Source: Capitulum mitella
Taxonomy: Eukaryota > Arthropoda > Thecostraca > Pollicipedomorpha > Pollicipedidae
Assembly (NCBI GenBank): GCA_030062745.1
Contig: CP099848.1
Coordinates: 23,066,378-23,130,377, forward strand
DNA: 64,000 nucleotides
Reading direction: 5' to 3'
In this document: positions 46,073 through 59,507 of the stretch, piece by piece
How the letters are laid out: every line of letters starts with the position of its first letter
Position numbering within the stretch: position 1 is the stretch's first letter
Translations under genes and position numbers: made by a program
Notes under the pieces: model-generated
Databases searched by the model: none
What the model was told of the DNA's origin: nothing
What the model saw: the letters and a program-made list of their open reading frames with translations, nothing else

Positions 46073-47279
46073 TGCACAGAATTTCCGTTAAATTAAACAC
46101 AGACCGCACTCAGGTGCAAAAGCAGCGGATATTTGTTCTGGCCACCTCCAGTCTCTCTCCCCTTTGTCCAGGCTGTATGACGCTCCCCTCTCTGCCAGGC
46201 TTGGTAGGATTCCCAGCTTTGTATGTCGGCGCGTGGAGACCGGCCTCAATGCGGACTCGTACAATGGCCGCCGGGCCTGCGGACTCGGCGCCGGGGTAGG
46301 GCCAGCCGCGCTCCGGCCGCGTGGCGGCCCCCGGCGGACGCGGCAGCTGCGCCGTCGGCAGCAGCCGCGGCCGGCCGCGTCGCTGAATGGCCGGGTGATT
46401 GGGTTCCGAATTGGACGTCCCTCACTCGGCCGCTGGTGTCAGACGGGACGACATCGGTCCGCGGCCGCCGCGCTGCAGAGGGCCGGCGGCTGCTGCGCGG
46501 CGGCCGCTCAGACTGGGGCCGAGCAGGCGGCACAAGTATGCAGTCTGCAGTCTGCAGTCTGGCAAGGCAGACTGTAGCGCTGGAAGGTGTTCCTGGCCGG
46601 ACTGGCCGACCCAGCCGGGCTTTGCATGCCGGTCATCCTGACGCAGACAACTCAGGAATTTCGGCACGCGAGTAAGGTTTTGCGCCAGAGACAGGGATTA
46701 ACGTCTGGCCCTTCGGAGCCGAACAAGACGCTTCTGCAGCACGAGCTGCGCTGTCAGAAACAGCAATGTTGGGGGTTTACAGCCTCTTCATTGGACGTAT
46801 TTAAATCGAGTCTTCCTTTTCAGTGGAACGGTGTTTGGGGCGGTGTTTGGTTGGAAGAAAATGGGACCTAACGGTCTGAGTCTAAGGCATGTTTTTGCGT
46901 TTAATTAGCTGCGCACCATATGCAACCCAGAATAAACTAATTTTTAGCATCAGAATGCAGAACACGTGCACAGGGAGACGTGGAAACGGTTAATGCACAC
47001 ATGTTCAAAACTGCAGTATTAAGAGCCATGTGTGGCCTCTTTGTACTACGTTCACTACTGTGGGGGGTAAAGGGGGATATTTTGTCCATCCTCTGTCTCC
47101 TGATAGGTCCAACCGATTGTAACAAAATTATGTGGGAAGGTCTCCTGTATGATCTCACAGCGAACGAAACCTGATTGTCTAGATCAAATCTATCATACGA
47201 TTAAGACACTACGACGGACTTGATTTAGGCACTTTTTTATTTCCTTTCGAGAACGAGACAAGTGGAACATATACCACCA
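46073..47279. other. GC-rich island then ordinary sequence
   Basis: 46225-46660 is CpG-rich and open in most frames on both strands (Ala/Gly/Arg-rich); GCAGTCT is repeated three times near 46540. It may be a promoter or exon of an unknown gene, but no motif decides this. Confidence 0.4.
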
Positions 47280-48120
47280 GGTTCACAGAGCCGGCCGCAG
47301 CCACATTTTCCAAAACCAAAGTCCTTATGCCTAATGCCGAAACCTTAGCCTACATGCCGCAAAGAGGGTTTGACCTAACTTAAGTCAGCTGAGGTCGCTC
47401 CAGGTCGAATTAGCAAAATGGGCTTTATTCTGTCAAAACGAAGCAAAACAGAACCTGGTGGGCTGTTTGTAGACGCGATAAACTGATGTATCAGTAAGTC
47501 AGATGAACTGTTGGATAATTTAGGCTCATCCGAGGTTACTCGAGATAAAAAGAAGCATCCACGCAAAATAAAATCTGACTCGAAAGACCACATCGTATGT
47601 GTAAGTCATTAGAAATCCGAGTTTTAAAAAAAAAAAAAAAATTTTCCCCAAAAACTTACTGAGATCGTTTGGATACATCCGAAAAGACCAAATGTTCCTC
47701 ACTCAATGACCTTGGGATAACTCAACTGACCTCACCTAGCTGGTCTTTGCTTTGTGGTATTTGAATTCATCATTTATCTTCGTCCCATTAGCGAAACGAC
47801 GCGGTTGCAATACTTCATTTCGGTTGACCTTGATTGATGTGACGAGGGCATTTTTGCTTTGAGGCAAATCCATTTATCCTGAAGAGTAATTTTCCGCAAA
47901 GTTTCTCTGAGATCGAGTACACAAATGTCTCAGGAACAAACTGTTTTCATGTTAGCTGAACAATCTGGCAGCAGTCATTTCATACTCATCATAGCGTCTG
48001 TCTGCTTTTCAGCCGAACATTCTGCCGACTTTGCCATGCTATAGTATAAAAAAGACACAAATCTGATTATTCCTCCTTGAGTGCTGCGTAGGTCATTTCA
48101 GACGGAGTGCACGGGCGCAA
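47280..48120. other. AGGTCA-rich stretch, possible eroded TTAA-type element
   Basis: TTTGACCTAACTTAAGTCA near 47370, CTCCAGGTCG near 47398, AATGACCTTGGG near 47705, CTGACCTCACC near 47728 and TTGACCTTGATT near 47824 give the same motif texture as the TTAA elements. No termini were identified and no gene is seen. Confidence 0.3.
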
Positions 48121-49853
48121 CGAACGAACGCGGTCAAAAAATCGGTGAAAACCACACCTGGGAATGTTTGCACGTCTGATGTAATTATATTCATAGAGGT
48201 CTTTTGGTTCACGCTTCCTTGATCAAGTGCTTTCGCGCACGGGATATGTCTCAAAATTAGTCAGTAAGACCTTGCTTAGGCTAGGCTTAATCCATGTCAT
48301 GGCATAAAAGTGAATAAAAAAATAAATATGTGGGGACATGTATAAATGTAGAAATACCTTACCACGAAATCACATTGGAAAATTGGGAAACAAATCCCTT
48401 ACAAGAAACTGCAACTTGTGCGAAACGTATTCCAAATAACTACGTTGCCCTGGTGGCCTCGCACAGCTTTTGTCTGTTGTTATGATTTATTGCTTTAACA
48501 CCTCGCTGATTCCGTGCAATAGCCTCTCGTCAGGCTGCATGATTGTTAAATATCAACTGTTGACTGCACACGAAAGGTAACGTTATGGGCAAAAGTAAAG
48601 CCATTTGCATTTTAAGATGCACATCGACTGTAAGTTCACCTGTTCAAACTGCGTAAACAATCCTGCACTATGGGACCATTGACAACTTGCTCACGACTTG
48701 TGCTTTGTAACCATGCATGACATCTATACCAAAAACATTGGGAGTGAACAATTCTCGTCCCCACCAGTGCGAGTGTTAAGTCGAAGCTTGAAAGATAACA
48801 ATATTTTGAAGTTTTAATCTGACACAGAACAGACGTTTGGACAAATTATGTGTTGTCAAATTACGATTATAATTATGCGAAAACAAATTATGTCAAGGAC
48901 ATTCTCTTTTTTTCTGTAAGGACTTAACATTTGGGAGGCCGTATCAGGTTAACTTTGAGCTTCACCATTTTGGAAGCAGGTATGATGTGTTCACATACGA
49001 ATCAGCGACGTAGCCCGGAAATTTAGAAGGGATAGCAACGTACGAGCATTTGGCATATTGTGTCACCGACTGATCTCGAACAAACTGTTGCATATTTACG
49101 AAACTATGCAGGAGATCGAAAAAAACGTTCGAAATGGTGATGTCAAAAAAAAGGTTACATAACATTCTAGTCAGTACCACGAACATTCAAATATGCGTTC
49201 ACATTGCACAAGCGTGAACAGTAAGCTCGAGCGCCACCAGCAAAAATGTAAATGTCAGACAAAATGTTGGGTTTTGAGAAACTCGTTTCTAATCGGTAAC
49301 CGACTGCGAATAATGGGTCGTTCGTGCACAGAACATAGGTTTGATGAGGTTAGACCCGAGGGCGGAAGAATCACCGGGTTGCTAGAGGCTTCGCTCATCG
49401 TGGGTTTCGTCTCTAATCATCTGGATCTGATTGTAGACGAAGTTTTCCGATGAAACAGAGCCCTGGGTACATGCTGAATGGGCGGACGCAACTGGAAAAC
49501 GTTGAACCATTGCGCGTCTTTCCCATGCTGTTTTCATCTTTTAAAGAAGAACTTCATCTTGGTCTCCTGATTTAATTTTCCGAAATTACCTCATTTTCCC
49601 AGGACATACAAGCATAATGAATTCGGTAGAGGCAGAAAATATCCCAAAAGACAGACGAGAAAACAGCTGCTAACATGAGGGTCAAGACATATGCTCTTAG
49701 TCACCGGAAAATCACTTATGCACTTGGCTGCGCATGGAAGATAGACAGACGGCTAATTAAAGACATCTGATGGTAACCAAAGGCGTCTGAAACCAGAATA
49801 TTTTGCCAAACAGATGGCAGCTAACAGAAAATGACCCCATTGCATAGGTTAAA

Positions 49854-49854
<1 letters not shown>
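48121..49854. other. Intergenic, no gene recognised
   Basis: Ordinary sequence without supported frames, repeats or RNA genes. Confidence 0.45.

Positions 49855-49909
<55 letters not shown>
49855..49909. repeat. (TA)n microsatellite
   Basis: About 27 uninterrupted units; no element assigned around it. Confidence 0.95.
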
Positions 49910-49911
<2 letters not shown>

Positions 49912-50482
49912 GTTTGAAAACATGCGCGGATTTTTCTGCTTGCATTTGTAAGCCAAGTGCATCTAATAGCTAACTAACAGAAAAGCCGAAGTGAGCTGCT
50001 GGCCCGGCCATGACGCTTTGTGCCAACAGCTTTGTAACCACAGAGCATCCGAGCAACTCAGTTTTCCCCAGGTCCCCGATTTGTTAAGAGTTTTGCATTT
50101 GCATCCGCGCTATGCAAGCTTGAAAGCTCATGGTCTTTATAACTCTAACAGCCTGTCAGTTTTTGCGCTTGACAAGAAACATGGTGAAACGAAGTGTTTA
50201 CCTGACCCTCGCACGTGTAAGGGGGAGAGATTTTATGCAACCTCTCTCTCGCCCTGAGGTTTTCCGAAGATCACTTCCTCACAGTTCATTTGATACATTT
50301 GAAATTTGGTGTACCATCTGAGGCATCCTTTTCGCATGTTACGGCTTAGAACGTTTTCCTATGGCTAAGCCATGGACGTCATAACGGGAACCATGTCAGT
50401 CGTTTTCGCACGCCAACGCGGCCGGGTGACAACAGCTCAGCTTTGCCTCACTGTCAGACGGTTGAATTGCACAAATGTAACA

Positions 50483-50570
<88 letters not shown>
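50483..50570. repeat. (TA)n-(TG)n-(TA)n compound microsatellite
   Basis: Two TA tracts with a TG tract at 50523-50540 between them. Confidence 0.95.
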
Positions 50571-50879
50571 GAACCCAAAGTTGTATATTCTACAAGATTT
50601 GGTTTCGGTACCCTATAGTATTTGTTAGGCTTTGCTTACTGCCGGGATAACCAAGGATGTGAACTGAGATCATGAGCTATGACGGAAAACAGGTTACTTG
50701 TAATCTCTGGAAATGCGACAAGAAATAAGCATCGCAAAATGATCTGTTCATTTGGATTGCTTGAGGTGCAAGGAACCAAATCATATAAATCTAGAGCAAT
50801 TTGTCTTCCATTTGATGAAAAGAGCGCAGAATGCAGAGAAGGCCTGACTTTTGCTCGGACGGGCAGAGCGTCGTCGGTC

Positions 50880-51516
50880 GCAGGATGCTGAGCCTACAAT
50901 GTCACGACATGCCTAAAATTAGATTTTGTGGTCGATATCGGCTAAAAAAACGTTTTAGACGTTTTAGACGTTTAAGACAAGATTTTTAGACAGTCCGAGG
51001 CAGTTCTACGTCACTGGTTTAAGATAACCTTGGATGACCTAAGATGACCCTTAGATGTCATTCGTCAATACTGTTAGTTCATTCAAACATCTGCAGAAAT
51101 TCTTTTGCAGCTGCGAGAACGCATTTAAGCCGGCAATTTCTCTGGACAAGGATTAACGTAGCATGATCTGGATCGGACTTTTTGTGTGAAATACAGTCAT
51201 GTGGGATACAGAGAACTCGTAATTAACTGACAAACACTACGATATCCGTTTTGCTTCGTTGTCATTCATCCTTTGACGTTCATTTGTGCTTAAACTCGAA
51301 AAGGACCACTTTCTGCCAATTTCTGACCTTTGGCATGACCTGGTAGGTCACCCGCTGACTTGAGACCTTAAGCCGGGATACCAGTCGCGAGATCTCGTCA
51401 CCCATCTTTTCCGCAACGCTCTAGGACTCATGGTGTGGAAATGGCCCGGGGAGATATACCAGCCCCCCTCTCCTACATTTCCGCGTGATGCAGAAACCTC
51501 TAAAAGAGCGAGGGTT
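50880..51516. mobile_element. Possible eroded TTAA-type element
   Basis: Right end AGGGTTAA at 51511-51518 after a GAGGGGGGCTGG-type block (inverted) near 51465, with GATCTCG near 51395 and TGACCT motifs near 51030-51050, as in the other copies. The left edge was not found. Confidence 0.35.
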
Positions 51517-53235
51517 AATAATACTAACTTAGTTTTATATTATAAGCATTATGCACCAGGAGGACGCCACATGGATCTTTACTTGGTGCCCAGCTGCTGC
51601 GAAGCGATTGGCCTCTGGAAAGTGTTGTGCGTGGTGCGGCCCGGACCGGGTTGACCGCTCAAGTTCACTTTTTTTCTGCAAATTGAAGTAGGACTCACGT
51701 GGCGTTCGACCTATCACGTGTCAAGAGTAAAGCACAGTCTTATATTACTTGTAACACTTCACTGGGCACTGCAGTAATTCAATGTTTCGCGGATGGCTTT
51801 CAGCTCATGTGTGAAAAGTAAAGCACTGGAGATAAAGACGTGGACGCATTTCGCCTGCAGTCCTTCCACAGGCACAGTTTCAACCTGTTCCTTTTCGCAC
51901 TGTCCCCTGACCAAAGCCCGTGGCCGAAATGTAGAACAGATTCGTTTTTAATCTTGTATTTGAATTCATTAAAAAAAACGTCAATTTTGCGTACTTTTGT
52001 TGTTCTTGAATGTATGGCCGATGGTATTTGCTAATAAATGCAACGCTGAAAGAAAAAAAAACCTACTGTCTGTTCTCATACTCAGTTTCGATAAGGGAAA
52101 CTGTCGCGGGTCAGGCTGGATAATGATGGCACAGGCGGCTTATTCGGTCCCATGAAGTCACGAAGAACTATCCATCCGATTTCCCCCCAAGGAAAAGCAA
52201 TCACTAAGCCATGATATAAAAGATATTTTTGCAAAGGCACTTGAAATGTTTTTTAACAGCTGGATACAGAAGGGCAAAAAATCAGAAGAGGATGTTTTTC
52301 TTACTTATTTTAACCTCGATCTTCACGGAGCGATTTCGATGCAATTGATGTGAGTCAAAAACTAATCCATGGGACTTTTCCCTTTGCCCTCTACATTAAG
52401 AATTTAGTGACAATTCATAATCGTTCACAGGGTTTGGAAAGTAGACGGGATATTTCCTTGAGACCGAAATGACATAAAAGTTTAAAATCCTGTTTTGGTT
52501 TTTACTTGTCGTTTTACACTTGAGAAATAAGAATCGTATTGCACTGTATGATGTTGACATACGCGACGTCTAGGGCATGAAAAAGGGAGAACTGCCATGG
52601 TTGCATGTTGATCAGGTCAGTTTCCGACCCTTGATCTCAAATAACCTCAGAGTAAAAAAATGGTCTTGTGTTCATTTCATAGTGTTTGACTCCAACTCCA
52701 ATCATGTGAATCGACTATATCTCTAAAAATCCTGTTTTTCACAGTCGTGATTTAACGTACATGCTCAGACATTTTAGTTCATAGGTCCGTGGCCACTTTT
52801 GACATCCATCTTACAGGAACCAACTAGAAGACATTGTTGGTTATTGGGGCTTAGGGGCGCGCCGACTACAATTCGGCATTCATTCGGTCATTCGGCGCCC
52901 ATAGAGGACATTGTGCTGAGTCATATGTGTTCTGGAAGCTTGAAAAATTTGCGTCAAATATATTTACAAAAAAACCGGATTTTAAGATCTGGCCTTGAGC
53001 TGACCTAGCAAAGTAACTACAAATCAGTAAAACATTATTTTCGGATTGTTTTCCAGTTTCATACCTACACATTTTGATCAAGGCTCAAATTTTATTTTAA
53101 CAACTTCATTTTTGAAAGTCATTTTTTCCTTCACCAGTGCCAAAACTGGCCTGAGATGCTCCCAAAAACTTGCCATGGCCCCGCCCCTGAGCAAGATAAA
53201 TCTGGGAAAATTTGGCAGAATATCTAACGCATGGG

Positions 53236-54516
53236 TACTGTGTTTTTGGGGAAAGTTCGATGCTTCATATGAGGCGATGTACTTGTACAACAAACACGAT
53301 ATTCACCACGTTTCAACCATATTCCTCTGTGATCACAATGGAGTCAGTGGTTTAGAGAAGCAACCTCTTGTTTATTGGCTTGGTGCAAGCCCGCAGGCAC
53401 TTCCGCCATCATATTGCGCGGCACCTCCGGGTCGATTTTTCTGAAGATTTCGAGGATCCTAGCCTTCAGCTAATAGTCCGCACATGCTTACATCACCTTG
53501 CATATACCCTTTGCTTGATCAATACCCCACATATCCCCTATGGGACGAAGGCGGGGGTTCATGTCCCGTGTTATAGAAGGGACGTTGGCCTCCTCCAGCA
53601 GTTCTAGGATCCCACGTGCGTAGTGTGCGTTTGCCAGATCTGGCCAGAAGACATACTGACCGTTTGGGTAGCGGTCTGGCACGAATGCCAGCAAAACTGC
53701 CCTCATACACTTGTTTCGGTACGTCTCATTGTAAACATTATTCTTGCTGGGCACGACCAGTGGGTGGGTGACCCCACGTGGGCTGATAGCCAACCACACT
53801 AACGGTTTGCGAGGGAGCTTGCTTTCCGCCCTAAATTTGATTTCTGAATGGACTTCTCCTGCAGCATTTACAAAGAACCAACATTTACCGGGGATTTGGG
53901 CGCCGCTGCAGGTGAAGGATTCATCATCCATTACTACGTTCGTGCCTTGGCTGCTAGATATTGGCCCGCGAATCCGTGTTTTCTGACGGCTTTCATGGGC
54001 TTCCATGCCCCGAGGCGCCTTGACACGTTTTCTGTACTTCACTTCCTTCCCCTGAAGTATTTTCTTCACAAACGAATGTGACATGCCTAATCGCCATAAT
54101 CGCTTCGACGCGGTGGGATATATTCACTTTGCCCTTAGCGGCTCTCATCAGCTGACCCCTGCGATCATCTGGCATCTCTGGCGTCTGGCGACCTTTCCCA
54201 CAATGCTGAGTATATCCTCTAGGCATCCGCACTCCTCAGGATATTATTTACAACTGACCGCGACAATCTAATGCGTTTAAACTACCTCGATATGGGAGCT
54301 TTCGAATACTGGGATTATTTTCCGCGTATTTCGCGACGATGTCGCGAACGATGCTTGCGAGACACCATTCTCCTGAACAGAATAATGCTACAAGCATGAC
54401 TGTAACACAAGTTGTTTGGGATAATCACATCTTTGCACGTGACAAAAATCGTGACATTTCGTCGTGAATAGTCTTCATATCATATATTTGACCTTTGTCC
54501 AAAAACATAGTGTCTA
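53236..54516 (-). mobile_element. Tc1/mariner-IS630-like transposon, 1.28 kb, nested
   Basis: TA at each edge and imperfect terminal inverted repeats: TACTGTGTTTTTGGGGAAAG at 53236, against TAGACACTATGTTTTTGGAC read from 54516 on the other strand. The 1281-bp length is usual for the superfamily. It contains a broken transposase gene on the minus strand and splits a TTAA-type element, so it is the younger of the two. Confidence 0.7.
53360..54232 (-). pseudogene. Tc1/mariner-like transposase, frameshifted
   Basis: Three frames are needed. About 54232-54085 gives the N-terminal helix-turn-helix region (LMRAAKGKVNIS). About 54084-53490 gives MSHSFVKKIL, then the catalytic core with VVMDDESF (first Asp), FWPDLANAHYARGILELLEE (second Asp) and RPIGDMWGI (third position, normally in a PxDFWG context). 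A short third frame (ARILEIFRKIDPEV) supplies the C-terminal helices. The breaks near 54085 and 53490 make it non-functional as read. The family cuts at TA sites. Base-calling indels are a possible alternative to true decay. Confidence 0.75.
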
Positions 54517-54649
54517 CCCGTCAGAAAGCATTTATTAAAAAATGACCAAGTTACGTCAAGCTGCTGTAAAAACCCTCGAAATGGCGAGCAAAAAAGCCGG
54601 GGGCCAGCTTCGGAGGCCCTCTCCACCTCCCACACGAAAATACGGTTAA

Positions 54650-57600
54650 ACTGAAAGCCAGGGAGTATTGCCGGTAGAGAACCAAGAGCCCTTTGCACTC
54701 CGGCTGCACTTCAGGATGCTCGAACTGTAAGTTTATTGGCGATCGCGTCGTTATTCAGTCCCCTCGACACCGATCCGTCCTGCAGCGTCTCTGACCTGGC
54801 TGTGACCGTGGGCGGCTGTGTTGGTTCGCCGCGTCGGCTGCGCTGCGTCGGCTCGACCTGTCGCGCCTGTCTCGGGCAGAACGCGACGCCCACCTGCTGT
54901 CAGGACGCCGGCCGACGCGACACTGACGTTCGACGGCGGCCGACGCCTGGCCGTCGCCGGCGACGCGGCCCGGCCGGCGCCGACTGCCTCCTTTCGACGT
55001 CGCCGGATGTGATCGCCGACACCATGGTCGCGGGGTCTGGCTGTCGAACGTGAGTTCCGGCTCCCGTGCGCTTTTGGCGGACGCAGACTTCCTCCGTCAT
55101 GATGCGTGGATACACGATTCGTTTCTCCCCTTTCCCTCTGTCTAGCTACCGATTTGCTTCTCCATTTCCCTCTGCTTAGCGACTATGGGGGAAAGATTCG
55201 TGGCCTGCAACATCTGCAAGCTGCAGTTACCAGCAGTATGCTAGTAATTGCAGCTTTCGGATCTTGCACTTGGCAGATGGCAACCGCGACATGAAATACC
55301 GCCATGTCTCGCCTCATCTGTGGTCATTGATCACAGGTGATGGTCATGATCTCACATCCAAACGACGGCGACAGTCATCCATCCATCCGTGTGCCTGCTC
55401 GTCCTAGTCCTGCCCCTTCCGCCTCCCTTCTTAGGCCTGGTTTTCCCGGCACATATAAAACGCCCTCACACCTCATTCCTCCAGTAGCTCAGAAATGAGC
55501 CGGACAGGTCGAAAAGTGCTAACCAATTACGAAACGAAATGCGGATTTCGGCTCACAGAGTGAAGAGACCGGCACCAGCTTTGATTCCTTGGATTTCATT
55601 AAGGAGACGGGGCTTGCAAATATGGGTACCAAGAGGACTGATCTCAAAGTTCCCCGTAAATCTGAATAATGTTCTGAAATGAATAAAAATGGGTCACTCA
55701 TGCGTGCTGAACCTGTTTCAGAAACGTCTTGTTTCATTCAGAACCAGTATAAATATCGTGCGTTTAGGCAATTTCTTCTCATCGTGGTGTGATTATCTTT
55801 AATTCTTTTGGCTGTATTTCAGCGATAAATGTATTCCCATGTTCCCACGGTCTGAGGCACATCTGATCGACAAGCACTTTCAAGCATTGTCAAGCGAGAT
55901 AACCCCAACCAGACGTACAGGCCACTTGCATTATGTCTGTAAATCGTGTAGAGTGCATCTGTTACAGAAATGGCGTCGTGAGAACAAACACCTTTAAACA
56001 CCTTAGTTCCATTTGTTGACTTTTACGAGAAAATTGAAATGATTAATTTTGGTACACACAAGGTTTTATTACGGGAACAAATGATACCGCAGCATCTTCG
56101 CCATTGTGAAAAGCTCCCCTAACGAAGCAGCAAATTTTCATCGGATGTATATGGATGCGCACGAATTCGTCATGTCCTTCAAAACACCCGCCAAGAATGA
56201 AGATGCTTGTGATAAGTACAAAAGACTGACAGACCTTGCTCCTTCAACAAAAGCTGTCCACATGGAGAGGTAACGCAGCGGTGTTTTAGTTGGTAAAATT
56301 CCTTCAACACGGCAAAGTGTCACAGGCGTCAAAATATCAGCGAGCGTTTGACGTTGAACGGTAGTTTCCATGGCAGCCTAACTCAGTCAGTTTCATGCAT
56401 ATTGATGTAGCGCCACAGCCATGACCGAGGCTTTCTATATGACGAATCCAGCTCTGGCTTTCAGTGGTATTACTTTCCAGTGGCCTGTCAGCGTAAAACT
56501 AGCGATGACCCACCACGGAAGAAAAATGATGCTTATTGGGCGTGTGGCTGTCAAAGCTACCGGAAATTATTACTTTATTATTTATTTTGCACAGGTTTCC
56601 ATTGGGGGAATACTTCCAGACAATGGCTCCATGCACACTCAGCTTCAGATCACACACAATTACACACGTTATCCGTCATGTCTAGTCATGCTATCCTTCG
56701 CCATCACTTCATCGGTCATTGCCCTAGGCTGTGTGAGGCGCTCGTGTCAGTGCCTGGCGTACTGCCAGCTCTGGAAGTCACGTCATGTTCCCATCGCCAC
56801 ACCGAGTCGGCCAGCAGCGGCCGACACCAGCAGCATGCACAACGAGTGCAGGTCTCTGAGAAAAACGGGGGCGGGGTGGCTGAGAAAGCGAAGGTGTCGG
56901 TATTAACCCGAAGGTAAAACGGGACGCCGCGATGTACTCGGACCAAAGAGAGCGACAAAGCAGCATAATAAAGTAAGCGTGACCTTGTTCTGGTATCTTG
57001 CATCGTCAACGACAAGCAATGACGCTCGATAAGTCTGCGCACCAAGCACGCGTCGCGTCGTCCACGGATCACCGCCAAAGAACTGTTTGCTTTTTCTTCT
57101 TCTTTTTTTGACGCATCTACCAGACTTGCCTTTTAGCGTCGCACTCTTGCGTCAAGTCGGGCGTCTCATCAGGCGTCAGTCGGTCGTCTGACCACCACCG
57201 AATCCCGGCGCCGCCGTCGCTCCCGGCGACAGCGCCGGCTCGCCGCCGCCGCCGGGCGCAGTCCGCACTGGACCACGCCACACACTCCACACAGCGCCTC
57301 TCGCTGCCCTGCGGCCGTCCGACTCAGCCGCCAGGTCAGGGCGAGGTCAACGCCGCAGGGCAAACCGCCGCCGCCGCTCGCGGACGCCGCTGGCGAGCAC
57401 GTTGCTGGCCGCCTACAGGCCAACCCCCGCACAAGATTCACGGTTCATGATGAAATGTCAGATGTTATCGTTGTCTCAGTCGTCCATTGATTGGGCGCCG
57501 CTCTGACTCGCAATCAGAGCTTTCTGGACCTAATAACCGGCCTACACGTGGAGGTTGTCACCACGAGTACATTCCCACCTACTGTTTCAATGTCCATTTG

Positions 57601-57890
57601 GGCTTCAGGGTGCCGGGATAGCGGAAAAATACGGCCCAGAAGTAAAGGGGTGAACGGGCTTAAAGTGGGCAGCGTTTCGCACACCGGGCCGGAGCTGCCC
57701 GGCCTCTGTCGCCAGGTCAGCGTTCGAGGGGATCAACGTCACGCCGTGACGCTGCCAGCATCAGTGTGTGACGGTGCTGAGCCGTGACCGCCGTCAGCTG
57801 ACTCCGGCAGGCGCCCGACAGGAGCCGAACGCCCCAGACCCGACGGGAACCTCGCCAGCTGACCTGGGCGGGATCCGGCGGCTGCCGAGC
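54650..57890. other. Intergenic with two GC-rich islands
   Basis: CpG-rich islands at about 54790-55040 and 57160-57430. Frames inside are Arg/Ala/Pro-rich and open on both strands. The candidate TATA at 55454 lies between them. No conserved protein was seen. Confidence 0.4.
55454..55486 (+). promoter_or_regulatory. Candidate TATA/Inr core promoter
   Basis: TATAAAA at 55454 is 29 bases upstream of a CCAGTA initiator-like site (A at 55483), a spacing typical of arthropod TATA promoters. The first ATG (55495) opens only 22 codons, so any product would need splicing. Confidence 0.25.
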
Positions 57891-58536
57891 TGGGCCACAG
57901 TCGGGCCAGTCCCATGCAGTCCCGAGACCACAGGCCGTCCCTCGGCTGGTCTGTTCCTGAGGCCGACTGGGGCCGACGTTCAAGGTCGGTCTTGTTCTGG
58001 CTGGCCCCATGCGAATAGGAACGGGGCGGGAGGGTCTAGTGAGACTGTTCTGCCACATTTTTGGGAAACTTAACATTAATCCCTTGGGAAAAACGTCTTT
58101 AGCCCTCAACTTTTTCTGAATGTTCCCATGCCTCTGGCTGTTCCTGATATTAGCCCTCGCTAGCATTCACCATTCGGCTACCTTTGACGGTGCAAGGGGC
58201 AAATCATCTAACATCTGGGACTCAGGGAGAGTTCAACACTGACTGCTGCCGCTGGCTCTGACATTAGAATTCACGACAGCATCGGTCGTCCCCATGGCAC
58301 GCTCTTAGTGCGCCCAGGGGTGTCGATTTGTATTTTGTTGAGAGGCCCTGGCCTACCCAATGTTGATCTGGGCCCCTACAATCTTGGTTTGGACCCCTCC
58401 AATATTTTCTGCCGGTTTTAAAGGGAACTGGGCAAAAATAACGAAAGAAGCTGCCGCAGTAGATAAAAGATAGGCAGAGAGTACAGAATAAGGCATAAAG
58501 TAATGCATCTATCCATCTTTCTATCTATATTTGTAT

Positions 58537-58593
<57 letters not shown>

Positions 58594-59260
58594 TGTACAC
58601 ATCTGGTATGCGCAATTTTTTAATTCAAAAATTGTAACAAAAAACTCCAAAAATTCCCATCGATCAAAATAAAGTGGGCTAAATCCGTTCAGAAACCCAT
58701 ATTTGGGAGGAGGTTAGGTTGTCGGGCCGACGTCTCGGCCCACCCAGTCATTTGCAGACACAGACGTCCCTGAGTGTGCCTCGCTGACTGAACCGGCTCC
58801 GAGACAACTAAGTGTGACCGTCCCACTCCATTAACAACCGAATACCAATGGCCGTCAACTCGCATCCACCAGGGCATGCCGCTCACCATTTTAAACCAGA
58901 GCTGATATGGCAATCGGGGTTTATGGCATGGAACGTCCCTGCCCGACTGATACGAGGCCTGCACAATCAGCGAGGCACACTGTGAATCGTCCCAAGGGGC
59001 GACCGATGCTGCCGTCAGTTATGTCAGAGCCAGCCGCAGTAGTCAGCGTCACAAGCTGCTCTGAGGTTTAGACGTTTACCCCCTGCACTGTCGAAAGCGG
59101 CCAAATTGTGGATACTGGCGAGGGCTAATGTCAGATGTAGCCACAATAAGATCGACTTTCGACGTCGGTTCCGGTCGGCCTCAGTTGGAAGGTGGGGCAA
59201 TGCCGACGATGGGGCAGAGCCGAAAATCGCGATTGTGATAAAACGCGAGGCCGATGGCGC
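57890..59260. repeat. Large diverged inverted repeat, arms about 57.89-58.27 and 59.01-59.26 kb
   Basis: CTGATATTAGCCCTCGCTAG..GCCGCTGGCTCTGACATTAG at 58146-58267 is the inverted match of 59020-59138. A further block (CTGAGGCCGACTGGGGCCGACG near 57960) matches inverted sequence near 59165-59185. About 140 extra bases lie in the left arm. The repeat with internal (TA)n sits between the arms. Confidence 0.65.
58316..58745 (-). repeat. Dispersed repeat with internal (TA)n, copy 2
   Basis: Starts CAGGGGTGTCGATTTGTATT and mirrors the 30.49-31.02 kb copy: GGCCC repeats, TTTTAAAGGGAA block, (AT)n at 58540-58590, ATCAAAATAAAGTGGGCTAAAT block, then CTAACCTCC-type end inverted near 58710. It is enclosed by a separate large inverted repeat (57.89-58.27 and 59.01-59.25 kb). 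Confidence 0.7.
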
Positions 59261-59507
59261 AACCAGCCGGTAGTTGCAGAAAACCTTAGGTGCAGCTGAT
59301 GGCCACATGTTGGCTGCAAGGCGTCAGTCCGTCGCAACAAGGAAAGACGTTGGGAAGAAGGTATTCGAAGTGTCTAAAAAAATATCTACTACTTTGAGAG
59401 CGTGCCATTCGTCTGCTGATTTAAGTTTCAAATATCAAAGTTTGCATACGATTCTGCAATGTCTGTTTACATGGGTGAAATCGTCGGTTGTCGCCTTTTG
59501 TCATCCG

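Larger units (their letters stand above)
52095..54649. mobile_element. TTAA-type element interrupted by a Tc1/mariner-like transposon
   Basis: 52.13-53.22 kb matches the 36.85-37.88 kb interior in order (target-site-proximal block, GGATACAG block, GCCCCTGAGCAA block near 53180), and 54.52-54.64 kb matches 37.9-38.0 kb. The right end is TTAA at 54646-54649; the left tip is eroded, so the start is approximate. The 1.28 kb between the two matching parts is the inserted mariner-like transposon. Confidence 0.65.
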
